A stretch of DNA of 53,770 nt from Anaerotignum lactatifermentans DSM 14214 (GCF_900142265.1 NZ_FRAH01000014.1:1-53770); one strand, 5' to 3'; counted from the first letter of the stretch, positions 22,670-31,411 are shown. The notes: a model not told the origin generated them from the letters alone. Numbers and translations are program-made.

Positions 22670-23791
22670 ATGGCAGAAAACGAAAACTTCTCCAAAGATA
22701 ACAATACAGAAACAATTCAGACAGAAAATACACAGGCAGAAGCAAAGGCGGACAAGCATCTGATTACGCTGCATCTGTCCCACAAAAACGGTTCCAAAAC
22801 CCTGCACCTGAAAAAAGGTCATCTCATTGCCGCATCTGTAGCAGCATTGCTGGTATTGGGCGGCGGCGCTTATGCGGGTGTTTCCTATTTGCAGACCCAG
22901 AACCGTCTGACAAACTCTCAGCAGCAGCTGGCAGAAATGGAAAAGGAAAACCGTAAACTGACCCAGCGCACAGAAATACTGGAAAACGAAAACGAAGAAT
23001 ACACCCAGCACATCAACGAAATCCAGATGAAAACAGAAGAGCTGGAAAACAAGATGACGGAACTGGAAAATACAAAACAGAGCCTTGCAGAAGAAATCAA
23101 TAACATGAGCGGCAGCACCACTTCCACTACAACTACCGAAAGCACAGAAGACGCTTCCGCCGCAAGCAACGACACTGCTTCCGCAGAAGCAGACCTTTCC
23201 ACTGCATGCCTTTCCATTCTGGAAAACGGCAGTACATCTCAGTCTGGTGAAAAAACATTCACCACCATCGTCACCACTTCTTACAACAAAGCAACATCCC
23301 TTTCCGCCCAGCTGGATAAAATGAATGTGATGCTGGATCTGACAGGGGCTTCCTTTGTGGATGTGGCAACAAACGTAACAGAAACACTGGCACAGTACAG
23401 CAACGTACCCATGGGCTATCCACTGGAAGAATATGTGATTTCCACAGAATTTAATCCAGACGGCAATGCTGCTATCAGCGACGGTCGTGTTCACAAAGGC
23501 GTTGACCTTTCCACCAGAAGCCAGATTGTACCCATCAGCGCAACAGCAGCAGGTACTGTTGTAGAAGCTACTTACCATGATGACTACGGTTATTATGTAA
23601 AGATCGACCACGGCAACGGTTTCACCACACTGTATGCCCATAACTCCGAAAATCTGGTAGAAGTTGGCGACACTGTGAAAAAAGGCGATGTCATCGCTAT
23701 GACTGGTTCCACCGGCATGTCCACTGGTGTTCACTGCCACTACGAAATTCAGCTCAACGGCATTTACCAGAACCCGAAAGACTACGAATAA
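22670..23791 (+). CDS. Membrane-anchored M23 (LytM-type) peptidase with coiled coil
   Basis: A 373-residue protein. A cytoplasmic N-terminal tail (~1-55) precedes one transmembrane helix (~58-80). A coiled coil follows (~85-145), then a Ser/Thr-rich linker (~145-170). The C-terminal M23 domain (~255-365) has all zinc ligands: His275 and Asp279 in VHKGVDLS, and HxH in HCHYEIQ (~355-357). It probably cuts peptidoglycan cross-links outside the membrane. The layout resembles the coiled-coil M23 proteins that act in division or sporulation, but no partner gene is near. AAAGGTGA precedes the ATG. Confidence 0.92.
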   Translation: MAENENFSKDNNTETIQTENTQAEAKADKHLITLHLSHKNGSKTLHLKKGHLIAASVAALLVLGGGAYAGVSYLQTQNRLTNSQQQLAEMEKENRKLTQRTEILENENEEYTQHINEIQMKTEELENKMTELENTKQSLAEEINNMSGSTTSTTTTESTEDASAASNDTASAEADLSTACLSILENGSTSQSGEKTFTTIVTTSYNKATSLSAQLDKMNVMLDLTGASFVDVATNVTETLAQYSNVPMGYPLEEYVISTEFNPDGNAAISDGRVHKGVDLSTRSQIVPISATAAGTVVEATYHDDYGYYVKIDHGNGFTTLYAHNSENLVEVGDTVKKGDVIAMTGSTGMSTGVHCHYEIQLNGIYQNPKDYE

Positions 23792-23816
23792 TCGTTATGT
23801 TTAAAAAAGAAATTTT

Positions 23817-23843
23817 GCTGGAATCCTGAAAAAGGATTCCAGC
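23817..23843 (+). terminator. Terminator of the M23 gene
   Basis: The perfect stem GCTGGAATCC / GGATTCCAGC is followed by TTTTTTATTTT. The same stem core recurs in other terminators of this window. Confidence 0.9.
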
Positions 23844-23973
23844 TTTTTTATTTTATCAGGATTTTACTCCATTCCAGGATTGTTCCATTTTTTTGTAAAA
23901 AATCCCGGTGCAAAATCCTACCTTTTCACTTTGTCATGTGGTAGAATAGGCATACAAAGAGGAACTCCTCTAA

Positions 23974-24031
23974 TCTTAAAGCAATCTTAAAGATTTTTTC
24001 CCTGTTTTCTTAAAGGGAATCTTGCTACAAT
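23974..24031 (+). promoter_or_regulatory. Three direct repeats and -10 box before the two-component system
   Basis: TCTTAAAG occurs at 23974-23981, 23985-23992 and 24008-24015 (11 bp, then 23 bp apart), and TACAAT at 24026-24031 is a likely -10 box. There is no good -35 box; the third repeat takes its place. OmpR-type regulators bind such same-face direct repeats, so autoactivation by the regulator encoded next is likely. Confidence 0.55.
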
Positions 24032-24060
24032 AAAAGCAGAAATTTGGAGGTGTATGAACC

Positions 24061-24759
24061 ATGTATAATATCTTGATTTGTGACGACGAAAAGGACATTG
24101 TATCTGCTTTGTCCATTTACCTTTCTACGGAAAATTATAAAATCTTCACAGCTTTTACAGGAAAAGAAGCATTGGACGTGGTTGCCCATAACGACATCCA
24201 TCTGGTGCTCATGGACGTGATGATGCCCCAGATGGACGGCATTTCCGCCACAGCAAAACTGCGGGAACAGTACAACATCCCCATCATTCTGCTGACAGCG
24301 AAAAGTGAGGACAGCGACAAAATCCTGGGACTGAACATCGGCGCTGACGACTACATCACAAAGCCCTTCAATCCCATTGAGGTTTTGGCAAGGGTCAAAT
24401 CCCATCTGCGCCGCTACACTTCTTTGGGCGGCATGGCAAAAAAAGCTTCCCATCTGGTCATCGGCGGCATCGACTTGGATGATGATTCCAAGACCGTTAC
24501 CGTGGACGGAGAACCTGTTTCCCTGACACCCAGTGAATACAACATCCTGAAACTGCTCATGGAAAACCCCGGACGGGTATTTTCCTCCAATCAGATTTAT
24601 GAACAGATCTGGAACGAGGACGCTTATGGCTCCGGCAGTGTAGTAGCCGTGCATATCCGTCACCTTCGCGAGAAAATCGAAATCAATCCCTCCGAACCCC
24701 GTTACCTGAAAGTGGTTTGGGGCTTGGGCTATAAAATGGAGAAGGAGGCGAAGGAATGA
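24061..24759 (+). CDS. OmpR-family response regulator
   Basis: A 232-residue DNA-binding response regulator. The receiver domain (~1-120) has the acidic pair Asp8-Asp9, the phosphoacceptor Asp52 in LVLMDVMMP and the Lys in DDYITKPFNPIEV. The C-terminal winged helix (~130-232) has the typical PSEYNILKLLMENPGRVFS and HIRHLREKIE segments. The proportions resemble VanR-like regulators, but no resistance genes lie nearby, so the signal is unknown. It overlaps the kinase start by 4 bp. Confidence 0.95.
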   Translation: MYNILICDDEKDIVSALSIYLSTENYKIFTAFTGKEALDVVAHNDIHLVLMDVMMPQMDGISATAKLREQYNIPIILLTAKSEDSDKILGLNIGADDYITKPFNPIEVLARVKSHLRRYTSLGGMAKKASHLVIGGIDLDDDSKTVTVDGEPVSLTPSEYNILKLLMENPGRVFSSNQIYEQIWNEDAYGSGSVVAVHIRHLREKIEINPSEPRYLKVVWGLGYKMEKEAKE

Positions 24760-26684
24760 CAAAAGTGACCCACAATCTGGGAATCAAAGTGACATGCATC
24801 TTTCTGGTGATGATCACAGGCATAACCGCCTTTTTCAGCATTGTCGGGATATTGTTCGCCGGAGAAAGCGGCATTTTCAGCGACCAGAAAAAATCCTATT
24901 ACGACACACCTTGGTGCGAAAACACCACCTACAGTTATTCCGATAACGTGGTGCGCTGGTATATAGATGGCGCGGAACCAGAAGAAATTGCCAGCATCTT
25001 TTCCAACGGCAAAACCAACTTTGCCTTTGAGCTGTATGACTACAATGGCAATCTGGTTATAAAGAGCGAATTACCGGAAAAAATCGGTCTGACCACATCT
25101 TATTCTTTCTATTACAATGATGCGCGGGATATCAGCGGCGAATATACTTATTTTGATAATGCCGTTGCTTATACCGTTGTTGGCTATGTAGCAGACCCTC
25201 TTTCCGCACCGGATAACTACTGGCTCAGCTATCGGCTCTATAATCTGACCATGTCATTGGGTTACTGGCTGTTCCTCATTGCCCTCGTGAGTCTGTTTAT
25301 ACTGGCGGCATCCTTCATTTATCTGCTTTGTGCCGCAGGTCATCGAGGGGAAAGCGAAGAAATCATCCTAAACGTACAGGATCGCATCCCGCTGGATATT
25401 TACCTGCTGCTGTGGTTTGGCATCATGTCCCTGACCATGGGCATCCTTTCCGGCGGCGCTTATTACGGCGATTTAGATGTTTCCCGTATGATGGCTGTCT
25501 TTTTCGGATTTTTCATACTGGAAGCCTTGTTGCTGGCTTTGATTATGACCATGTCCACCCGTCTGAAAAAAGGCGGCTGGTGGCGAAATGCCCTTTCATA
25601 TTATGTAGTGAAATTCCTCTGGCAGGTATGCAAAGCCATTCTCAGCACCATCGGTGATGCCATTCACGCTTTGCCCAGCACATGGAAGGTTGCAGTCGGC
25701 TGGCTGGTGGTATCCTCCATCTATCTTACCAGCACCTATGCGGCAGGCGTTGTGATGATACTGAATTTTGTCCTGCTCATTGTATTCTGTTCCATTGCAG
25801 CACAGTGGCAGAAACTGAGCCGGGCCAGCAAACAGCTTTCCGCCGGCAATCTGGAATATAAGGTAGATACTAAGCGTATGTTCCGTTCCTTCCGCCAGCA
25901 CGGGGAAGATTTGAACAATATTTCCGAAGGCATTGCCATTGCCCTGAATCAGAAAATGAAGAGTGAACGTCTGCGGACAGAGCTCATCACCAACGTATCC
26001 CACGATATCAAAACACCACTGACATCCATCATCAACTATGTGGATTTGCTGAAAAAAGAAGAACTGACCGGACAGGCTTCCGTTTATATCGAAGTGCTGG
26101 ACCGCCAGTCCCGCCGTCTGAAAAAACTGACGGAAGACCTGGTGGAAGCCTCCAAAGCATCCACTGGCAACATCCATTGTTCTCTGGCATGCACAGACAT
26201 TGTGGAACTGGTACAGCAGGCTGTGGGGGAATATGAAGAAAAACTGGCGGCATCCCAGCTGGAAGCTGTTATCAACGCACCGGAAAACGAAATCGTTTAC
26301 GGTCTGGTGGACGGCAACCTCATGTGGCGTGTGCTGAGCAATCTGCTGAGTAACGCCTGCAAATATTCCCAGCCCAATACCCGCGTTTATATACAGATAA
26401 AACAAAATGCGGATCTGGTATTTATCACAGTGAAGAACATCTCCCGGGATCAGCTGAACATCGACCCTGACGAACTGATGGAACGTTTTGTCCGTGGGGA
26501 CAGCTCCCGTTCCACAGAAGGCAGCGGTCTGGGGCTGAACATTGCCCGTTCTCTGGTGGAACTGCAAAAAGGCAAGTTCTTCCTTTCCATTGACGGCGAT
26601 CTGTTCAAAGCGCAGATACGTTTTGCTCGGGCATCACTGCCGGAAGCACAACCCAATCCGGAAGAAACAACAGCAGAAAATTAA
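24756..26684 (+). CDS. Membrane sensor histidine kinase
   Basis: A 642-residue kinase. Residues ~10-35 are a transmembrane helix, then an external sensor region (~36-165) follows. Several more membrane helices lie at ~170-200, ~210-235, ~245-265 and ~310-350. A HAMP-like linker (QLSAGNLEYKVDT, ~365-378) leads to the dimerisation domain with the phosphorylated His in NVSHDIKTPLTSI (~410) and the ATPase domain with NLLSNACKYS and GSGLGLNIAR. The multi-helix membrane part is larger than in simple VanS-like kinases. It is co-transcribed with the response regulator and closed by a terminator. Confidence 0.95.
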   Translation: MTKVTHNLGIKVTCIFLVMITGITAFFSIVGILFAGESGIFSDQKKSYYDTPWCENTTYSYSDNVVRWYIDGAEPEEIASIFSNGKTNFAFELYDYNGNLVIKSELPEKIGLTTSYSFYYNDARDISGEYTYFDNAVAYTVVGYVADPLSAPDNYWLSYRLYNLTMSLGYWLFLIALVSLFILAASFIYLLCAAGHRGESEEIILNVQDRIPLDIYLLLWFGIMSLTMGILSGGAYYGDLDVSRMMAVFFGFFILEALLLALIMTMSTRLKKGGWWRNALSYYVVKFLWQVCKAILSTIGDAIHALPSTWKVAVGWLVVSSIYLTSTYAAGVVMILNFVLLIVFCSIAAQWQKLSRASKQLSAGNLEYKVDTKRMFRSFRQHGEDLNNISEGIAIALNQKMKSERLRTELITNVSHDIKTPLTSIINYVDLLKKEELTGQASVYIEVLDRQSRRLKKLTEDLVEASKASTGNIHCSLACTDIVELVQQAVGEYEEKLAASQLEAVINAPENEIVYGLVDGNLMWRVLSNLLSNACKYSQPNTRVYIQIKQNADLVFITVKNISRDQLNIDPDELMERFVRGDSSRSTEGSGLGLNIARSLVELQKGKFFLSIDGDLFKAQIRFARASLPEAQPNPEETTAEN

Positions 26685-26721
26685 CATTGCAAAAAAGATA
26701 ACAATTTTATGTACTGACAGC

Positions 26722-26761
26722 AGAACAGACAAGAGCGGCTTTTTCTTCTCTTGTCTGTTCT
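26722..26761 (+). terminator. Terminator of the two-component operon
   Basis: The perfect 14-bp stem AGAACAGACAAGAG / CTCTTGTCTGTTCT is followed by GTTTTTC. Confidence 0.9.
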
Positions 26762-27236
26762 GTTTTTCTTTGTCCTCTGTCCCATTTTTTTCAGAATTTC
26801 CCCTTTTTTTCTTTCTTTGAAACACCGCCTTTGAACTTTGATGTTTTCCCGTTTTTTTGCACGCAAAATATTGATTGTTCGTTTTTTCATACTTTTTATT
26901 TGACAAAAAATATACGATCTTTTTTGCTTTTTATAGGCTCTCCATTTGGAGAAAAGGCGGAAAAAGTCCAGTTTCTTCGCATTCCAACTGGTTTTTTCTC
27001 CCCATTTTGTGGTTTTGCATCCAAAAATGTCCTTCCTGCCATATTGCCGTATTCAGAAAAAATCAACCGCAAAACAGCTTTTCTTTTCTCTACAATATTT
27101 CCATATTTAATGAACTGCTTTTCATTACTTATGGTGTAAACTTAATAAAAACAGTCGTTCATATCGTTTTCTTGCCAAAAGTATACGAAATAATACACAA
27201 ACTTCCCCTACTTTGTAGAAATTTTCACAGTGCCAC
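26762..27236. other. AT-rich gap upstream of the aminotransferase gene
   Basis: No gene is supported here; the short frames lack ribosome binding sites. TGCCAAAAGT at 27173-27182 recurs at 27247-27256 inside the aminotransferase promoter. Nothing else could be assigned. Confidence 0.5.
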
Positions 27237-27264
27237 TTGCTTTTCCTGCCAAAAGTGATATACT
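27237..27264 (+). promoter_or_regulatory. Promoter of the aminotransferase gene
   Basis: TTGCTT (27237-27242), a 16-bp spacer and TATACT (27259-27264). The spacer holds TGCCAAAAGT, which also occurs 74 bp upstream. The transcript would have a ~145-nt leader. Confidence 0.6.
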
Positions 27265-27416
27265 ATTATTGCAAGCAGAAGCGAAACCAAGACCTTTCTA
27301 TCGTGAAAATGGACAGATGCTGTACTTTTTTTCATTCGTTGAAAGGAATTCGCTTTCTTACAGGCAAAGAAATGATTTATTGTAAAAAATATCAATAAAA
27401 AGGAGAAGTGAAAGAC

Positions 27417-28616
27417 ATGAGAATTTCCGACAGAGTGCAGGCAATGCAGAACTCCCCTATTAGAAAATTCAACCCTATGGCTGAAGCAGCTGAAGCAGCT
27501 GGCGTTAAAATCTATCACCTGAACATTGGTCAGCCCGATATCGAAACACCTTCCGTATTCTGGGAAGCAATCAAAGGCTTTGACCAGAAAGTACTGGCTT
27601 ATGCTGGTTCCTGGGGTCTGCCTGAACTGCAGGACGCTATCGTTGATTACTTCAAGAGATTCGATATGAATCTGGAAAGAAACGACGTTCTGATCACAGC
27701 TGGCGGTTCCGAAGCACTGACACTGGCTTTCCTGTCCATCATCAACCCCGGCGACGAAGTTATCGTAGCTGAACCTTACTACACAAACTACCTGACATTC
27801 ATTCAGGCTGCTGACGGTGTTGTAAAACCCGTTACTACATACGCTGAAGAAGGTTACAAATACGCTATCAAAGAAAGGCTGGAAGCAGTTGTAACAGACA
27901 AAACAAAAATGATCTCCATCGTTAACCCTGGTAACCCTACAGGCTGCATCCTGTCCAGAGAAGACATGAGAGTTATCGCTGACTTCGCAAAAGAACATGA
28001 TCTGTGGATCCTGGCTGACGAAGTTTACAGAGAATTCGCTTACGACGGCAGAGAAATGACATCCTTCGGTCAGATCCCTGACATCGAAGACAGAGTTATC
28101 ATCATCGACTCCGTTTCTAAGAGATTCTCCGCTTGCGGCGCTCGTATCGGCTGCATGGTATGCAAAAACAAAGAATTCATGGCAGAAGTATTCAAGATTG
28201 CTATGGGTCGTCTGTGCGTACCTACACTGGACATGGTTGGCGCTACAGCAATGTACAAACTGCCTGCTGACTTCTTCAACGATGTAAAAGCTGAATATGA
28301 ACACAGAAGAGACGTATCTTACGAAGCTCTGAAAAAGATCCCCGGCGTTGTTTGCGAAAAACCCGGCGGCGCTTTCTACATCACATGCAAACTGCCTGTT
28401 GAAAACACAGAAGATCTGCTGCTGTTCCTGCTGAACGAATTCAGAGACAACAACGAAACAGTTATGTATGCTCCTGCTGAAGGCTTCTACGCTACACCCG
28501 GTCTGGGCAAAAACGAACTGCGTATCGCTTACATCCTGAACGCAGACGATATGGCTAGAGGTATCGAACTGCTGGGCAAAGGTATCGAAGCTTACAAAGC
28601 AGCTGGCAACAAATAA
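27417..28616 (+). CDS. Class I/II PLP-dependent aminotransferase, highly expressed
   Basis: A 399-residue fold-type I aminotransferase, nearest to aspartate/aromatic aminotransferases. LNIGQPDIETP (~35-45), NPGNPTG (~170-176), ADEVYREFAYDG (~197-208) and the PLP lysine in DSVSKRFSACGARIG (~230-245) are present. ATG 27417 is chosen over the GTG 9 bp upstream, which is too close to AAGGAG. Codon use is unlike its neighbours: Leu is almost always CTG, Arg mostly AGA, Ala GCT/GCA. This marks a very highly expressed gene, so a central role such as amino-acid fermentation is likely. The substrate cannot be told. Confidence 0.9.
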   Translation: MRISDRVQAMQNSPIRKFNPMAEAAEAAGVKIYHLNIGQPDIETPSVFWEAIKGFDQKVLAYAGSWGLPELQDAIVDYFKRFDMNLERNDVLITAGGSEALTLAFLSIINPGDEVIVAEPYYTNYLTFIQAADGVVKPVTTYAEEGYKYAIKERLEAVVTDKTKMISIVNPGNPTGCILSREDMRVIADFAKEHDLWILADEVYREFAYDGREMTSFGQIPDIEDRVIIIDSVSKRFSACGARIGCMVCKNKEFMAEVFKIAMGRLCVPTLDMVGATAMYKLPADFFNDVKAEYEHRRDVSYEALKKIPGVVCEKPGGAFYITCKLPVENTEDLLLFLLNEFRDNNETVMYAPAEGFYATPGLGKNELRIAYILNADDMARGIELLGKGIEAYKAAGNK

Positions 28617-28668
28617 TCTAACTGCAAAATCAGCCATTTGAATATGGCATTGCCTACACAAAAAACAA

Positions 28669-28696
28669 ACAGAGAGAAACGCAAGTTTCTCTCTGT
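28669..28696 (+). terminator. Terminator of the aminotransferase gene
   Basis: The perfect 12-bp stem ACAGAGAGAAAC / GTTTCTCTCTGT with loop GCAA is followed by TTTTTC. Confidence 0.9.
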
Positions 28697-28721
28697 TTTT
28701 CTTTTGCCCAAAATACGAAAA

Positions 28722-28765
28722 AAGAAAGCTGAAATTCTTTCTACTACAAGGATTTCAGCTTTCTT
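28722..28765 (-). terminator. Terminator of trmL
   Basis: A 16-bp stem with the core GAAAGCTGAAAT / ATTTCAGCTTTC and a T run on the minus strand lies 16 bp after the trmL stop. The stem and loop resemble the inner hairpin of the dispersed repeats at 13541, 33797 and 45421. Confidence 0.85.
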
Positions 28766-28781
28766 TGGTTTCTTCTGAAAT

Positions 28782-29291
28782 TTATTCTTTTGGCTTTGCT
28801 TCTGCCCATGTATGGCGGTGCAGTTCCCCTTCCTGGAGCATGCCGGGAAATCCCTGCTGACGCAGTGCTTCATAAATGATAATGGCTACAGAATTGGACA
28901 GATTCAAACTTCTTGCCGCTTCCAGCATGGGAATGCGGATAGCCGTATCCGGGTATTGCAGCAGGATTTCCTCAGGGATGCCTGCGCTTTCCTTCCCAAA
29001 CATCAGATAGTCATTTTCCCCAAAAGTCACATCGGAATAAACATGTTTCGCCTTTGTGGTTGCCATCCAGATTTTTGCATTGGGGTTTTTGTCCAGAAAA
29101 TCCTGAAAATTCTCATAATACCGAATGTCCAGCAGTTTCCAGTAATCCAGCCCTGCACGTTTCAAATATTTATCCTCTACAGAAAATCCCAAAGGCTTAA
29201 TCAGATGCAGCACCGTATTGGTCACAGCGCATGTTCTGGCAATGTTGCCCGCATTCTGGGGGATTTCCGGTTCTAATAACACAATATGCAC
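28782..29291 (-). CDS. trmL: tRNA (cytidine/uridine-34 2'-O)-methyltransferase TrmL
   Basis: A 169-residue SPOUT-class methyltransferase for the wobble base of tRNA-Leu isoacceptors. Motif 1 is LEPEIPQNAGNIARTCAVT (~6-24). The knot region has YLMFGKESAGIPEEIL (~96-111) and IPMLEAARSLNLSNSVAII (~120-138). The length and motifs are typical. It is monocistronic with its own terminator. Confidence 0.93.
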   Translation of the reverse strand: MHIVLLEPEIPQNAGNIARTCAVTNTVLHLIKPLGFSVEDKYLKRAGLDYWKLLDIRYYENFQDFLDKNPNAKIWMATTKAKHVYSDVTFGENDYLMFGKESAGIPEEILLQYPDTAIRIPMLEAARSLNLSNSVAIIIYEALRQQGFPGMLQEGELHRHTWAEAKPKE

Positions 29292-29372
29292 GTTTTACCC
29301 TCTTTTCCGTGGAAATTTTCTCTTATTTTAGCATAAAAAGAAATTTTGTTCAATATTTCCACTTTCTGGTAC

Positions 29373-29420
29373 TTGACGGATTCCTTTTTATCCTTTATTA
29401 TTATATAAGAATAATTATTA
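29373..29420 (+). promoter_or_regulatory. Promoter with PerR-box-like operator
   Basis: TTGACG (29373-29378), a 17-bp spacer and TATTAT (29396-29401) are followed directly by TAAGAATAATTATTA (29406-29420). That sequence fits the 7-1-7 PerR/Fur-box pattern at 11 of 14 positions. Autoregulation is likely. Confidence 0.65.
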
Positions 29421-29436
29421 GTTAGGAGGGTTGCCT

Positions 29437-29862
29437 ATGAAAGAAACAGCACAAGTGCTGCGTGAAAAAGGGCTCAAGGTAACACCCCAGAGAATCGCTG
29501 TCTATAATATGCTGCTGCATTCGACAGAACATCCCAATGCGGAAACCATTTACCGCACATTGGAAGCCACCAATCCTACCATGAGCTTGGCTACCGTATA
29601 TAAAACTCTGGACTTTTTCAAGCACCTTGGACTGGTACAGGAATTGAACGTGGGGGAAGGAAGCGCCCGCTATGACGCGCAGGTGCACTGCCATCCTCAT
29701 ACCGTCTGCACCGTTTGTGGCTGCGTTTCAGACTTATATAATGATGAATTGACAGACCTCCACAAAAAACTTTCCAAACCACTGGATTTCGAAGTGGCCT
29801 GTGAACAGTTGATTCTTTACGGAAAATGTGCTGCCTGCAAAAAGGCAGAAGAAGAAGCATAA
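29437..29862 (+). CDS. perR: Fur-family regulator, PerR type
   Basis: A 141-residue metal-dependent repressor. The winged helix (~1-80) has LKVTPQRIAVYNMLL and PTMSLATVYKTLDF. The metal region has HCHPHTVCTVCGC (~88-100) and CAAC near the end, forming the structural Cys4 zinc site. The length and N-terminus are closest to PerR (peroxide sensing) among Fur proteins. I chose ATG 29437, with GGAGG 7 bases upstream, over the TTG six bases earlier. A box-like operator overlaps the transcription start. Confidence 0.88.
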   Translation: MKETAQVLREKGLKVTPQRIAVYNMLLHSTEHPNAETIYRTLEATNPTMSLATVYKTLDFFKHLGLVQELNVGEGSARYDAQVHCHPHTVCTVCGCVSDLYNDELTDLHKKLSKPLDFEVACEQLILYGKCAACKKAEEEA

Positions 29863-29888
29863 ACTTTTTCATACAGCATCCAAACATG

Positions 29889-29926
29889 ACAGGAAGGTAC
29901 AAAACAAAAGTTTTGTACCTTCCTGT
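29889..29926. terminator. Bidirectional terminator between perR and the sigma-like gene
   Basis: A perfect 17-bp stem (29889-29905 with 29910-29926) is followed by a T run on the plus strand, and it can serve the convergent minus-strand gene as well. Confidence 0.85.
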
Positions 29927-29929
29927 TTT

Positions 29930-30889
29930 TTATTTTTGCTGTGCATCCTGCAAATATAATACGGATTCTTGCAGATGGTCTTGATAATATGTATAGAAGT
30001 TCTGTATCCGTCCCAACGTCTGCGCATTTTGGGCAACATCGGGATTCTGCCGGAAAAATGCCTGCAAATAACTTTCCCCATCTCCATAGACATAGTCGCT
30101 TACATCATAAGCCGCATATTTTTCATCTGCAAATACTTTTCTCTCTTCCAAATCCTCAAAAGATACGGTCTGCCCATGGATGAAAGCACAAGCATCATCC
30201 TTTTGGGTTTCTTCCCTATCGTAAACCATGACATAAAACAACGGCAATTCTCTGGTGCCATCGGCATAATCTTGCAAAGGCACCTGCACAGACAGCACCA
30301 TGGCATATTCTCCTTGCGCGCCAATGAGTCTGCCAAAACTATCGTAAGTGCTCCAATTCAGCCCCATCAGTTCATACTGTTTCTCAGGAGAAATCCTTTC
30401 ATCCCAAATAACTCCTTCCGGAGGGTCCTGCACCGTCAAACACATTTCCTTCTGAATACGGTTCCCCGGCAACACTGGCGATACTGCCGACACAACTTGT
30501 CCTTTTTGGAATTCCGGCAGATTTTCATAAGCCTGCTGGTAGGCTTCCTCTAACACTGTCCGCTGGTATTTTTCTTGCGCCAGCACTGTTTCCTCCAAAG
30601 GAATGGTCTGTATCTTTGTTTTTTGGCGATAGCGGTCAATGGCTTTGTTTCTGGCAATGACAGACAGCCATGCCTTTAGACTGCCCCTGCTTTCATCATA
30701 TTTCTGGGGATGTTCCCATAAATCAATGAATACATCTGCCACACATTCCTCCATATCCTCAGTGGTCCCCACCTGACTGAGCACCGCTCCCACAATAGAC
30801 CACAACAGCCGACTATAACGGCAGATGATCTTCTGCATTGCCTGTTCATCTCCAGCCTTGATGGCATCTATGATATTCTTCTCCTGCAA
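29930..30889 (-). CDS. ECF sigma region 2 fused to an unrelated C-terminal domain; probable deletion product
   Basis: A 319-residue frame. Residues ~1-95 are a clear ECF sigma region 2 (DEQAMQKIICRYSRLLWSIV, MEECVADVFIDLWEHP, LKAWLSVIARNKAIDRYRQK). The region 4 linker starts (YQQAYENLPEFQKG) but region 4 is missing. Instead ~190 residues follow that look like the external part of a membrane anti-sigma-type protein, without a transmembrane helix. ECF genes often precede an anti-sigma gene, so an in-frame deletion joining both is the simplest account. The TTG at 30889 with AAGGAGGG is the start. A sigma factor without region 4 should not open -35-dependent promoters; the gene may be dead. Confidence 0.65.
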   Translation of the reverse strand: MQEKNIIDAIKAGDEQAMQKIICRYSRLLWSIVGAVLSQVGTTEDMEECVADVFIDLWEHPQKYDESRGSLKAWLSVIARNKAIDRYRQKTKIQTIPLEETVLAQEKYQRTVLEEAYQQAYENLPEFQKGQVVSAVSPVLPGNRIQKEMCLTVQDPPEGVIWDERISPEKQYELMGLNWSTYDSFGRLIGAQGEYAMVLSVQVPLQDYADGTRELPLFYVMVYDREETQKDDACAFIHGQTVSFEDLEERKVFADEKYAAYDVSDYVYGDGESYLQAFFRQNPDVAQNAQTLGRIQNFYTYYQDHLQESVLYLQDAQQK

Positions 30890-30984
30890 TCCACACCCTC
30901 CTTTCTGAAACTGCCTTCTCTTATAGTACGAAAAAAAACAGAAAATCACTTCCCAAAATCAATATTTTCTCCCCATGTTCTCCA

Positions 30985-31042
30985 TTGACGTCCAAATGTC
31001 CTTCATGTTATAATATCGATAGACGATATCGACACACGATAT
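30985..31042 (+). promoter_or_regulatory. Promoter and double operator of the PadR operon
   Basis: TTGACG (30985-30990), an 18-bp spacer and TATAAT (31009-31014) are followed by ATATCG-N5-CGATAT at 31013-31029 and again at 31026-31042, the two sharing a 4-bp overlap. These are probable PadR binding sites at the transcription start. Confidence 0.7.
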
Positions 31043-31065
31043 TCAAATGTTTTACAAAGGAAGTG

Positions 31066-31392
31066 ATGGCTTTGGCAAAAAAATCACTGGAAATTTTAAC
31101 AGAAACCATGTTTTATGTCTTGATGGCATTTTTGAAAACAGATATGTGCGGCACTGATGTTGCCGCTTTCATCGACCAGAAAACAAAAGGGCGTATCCAG
31201 ATGGGGCCTGGTACTCTCTACACCATACTGGCGAAATTCCAATCCGAAGGTCTTTTGGAGGAAACGGAAATCCAAGGACGAAAACGCACCTACCGCATCA
31301 CGGATCGGGGACGGCGCATCTACGCCGAGGAAGTGGAACGGCTTCGCCGCTGTCTGCTGGATGCGGAGGAGGAGGCACACACAGCGTTATAA
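31066..31392 (+). CDS. PadR-family transcriptional regulator
   Basis: A 108-residue winged-helix repressor. The core GPGTLYTILAKFQSEGLLEE and GRKRTYRITDRGRRIYAEE (~40-85) is the family signature, and the C-terminal helix is for dimerisation. ATG 31066 is the likely start; a TTG six bases on is possible, since AAGGA lies upstream of both. It leads an operon with two DUF2812 membrane proteins, a pairing that is common in Firmicutes and in which the PadR represses its own operon. Confidence 0.9.
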   Translation: MALAKKSLEILTETMFYVLMAFLKTDMCGTDVAAFIDQKTKGRIQMGPGTLYTILAKFQSEGLLEETEIQGRKRTYRITDRGRRIYAEEVERLRRCLLDAEEEAHTAL

Positions 31393-31411
31393 ACAAAAGG
31401 AGGGGCTTTCT

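Noticed and set aside
27225-28661. Minus-strand open frame (478 codons) opposite the aminotransferase
   Set aside because: Antisense shadow caused by the strong codon bias of the aminotransferase gene.
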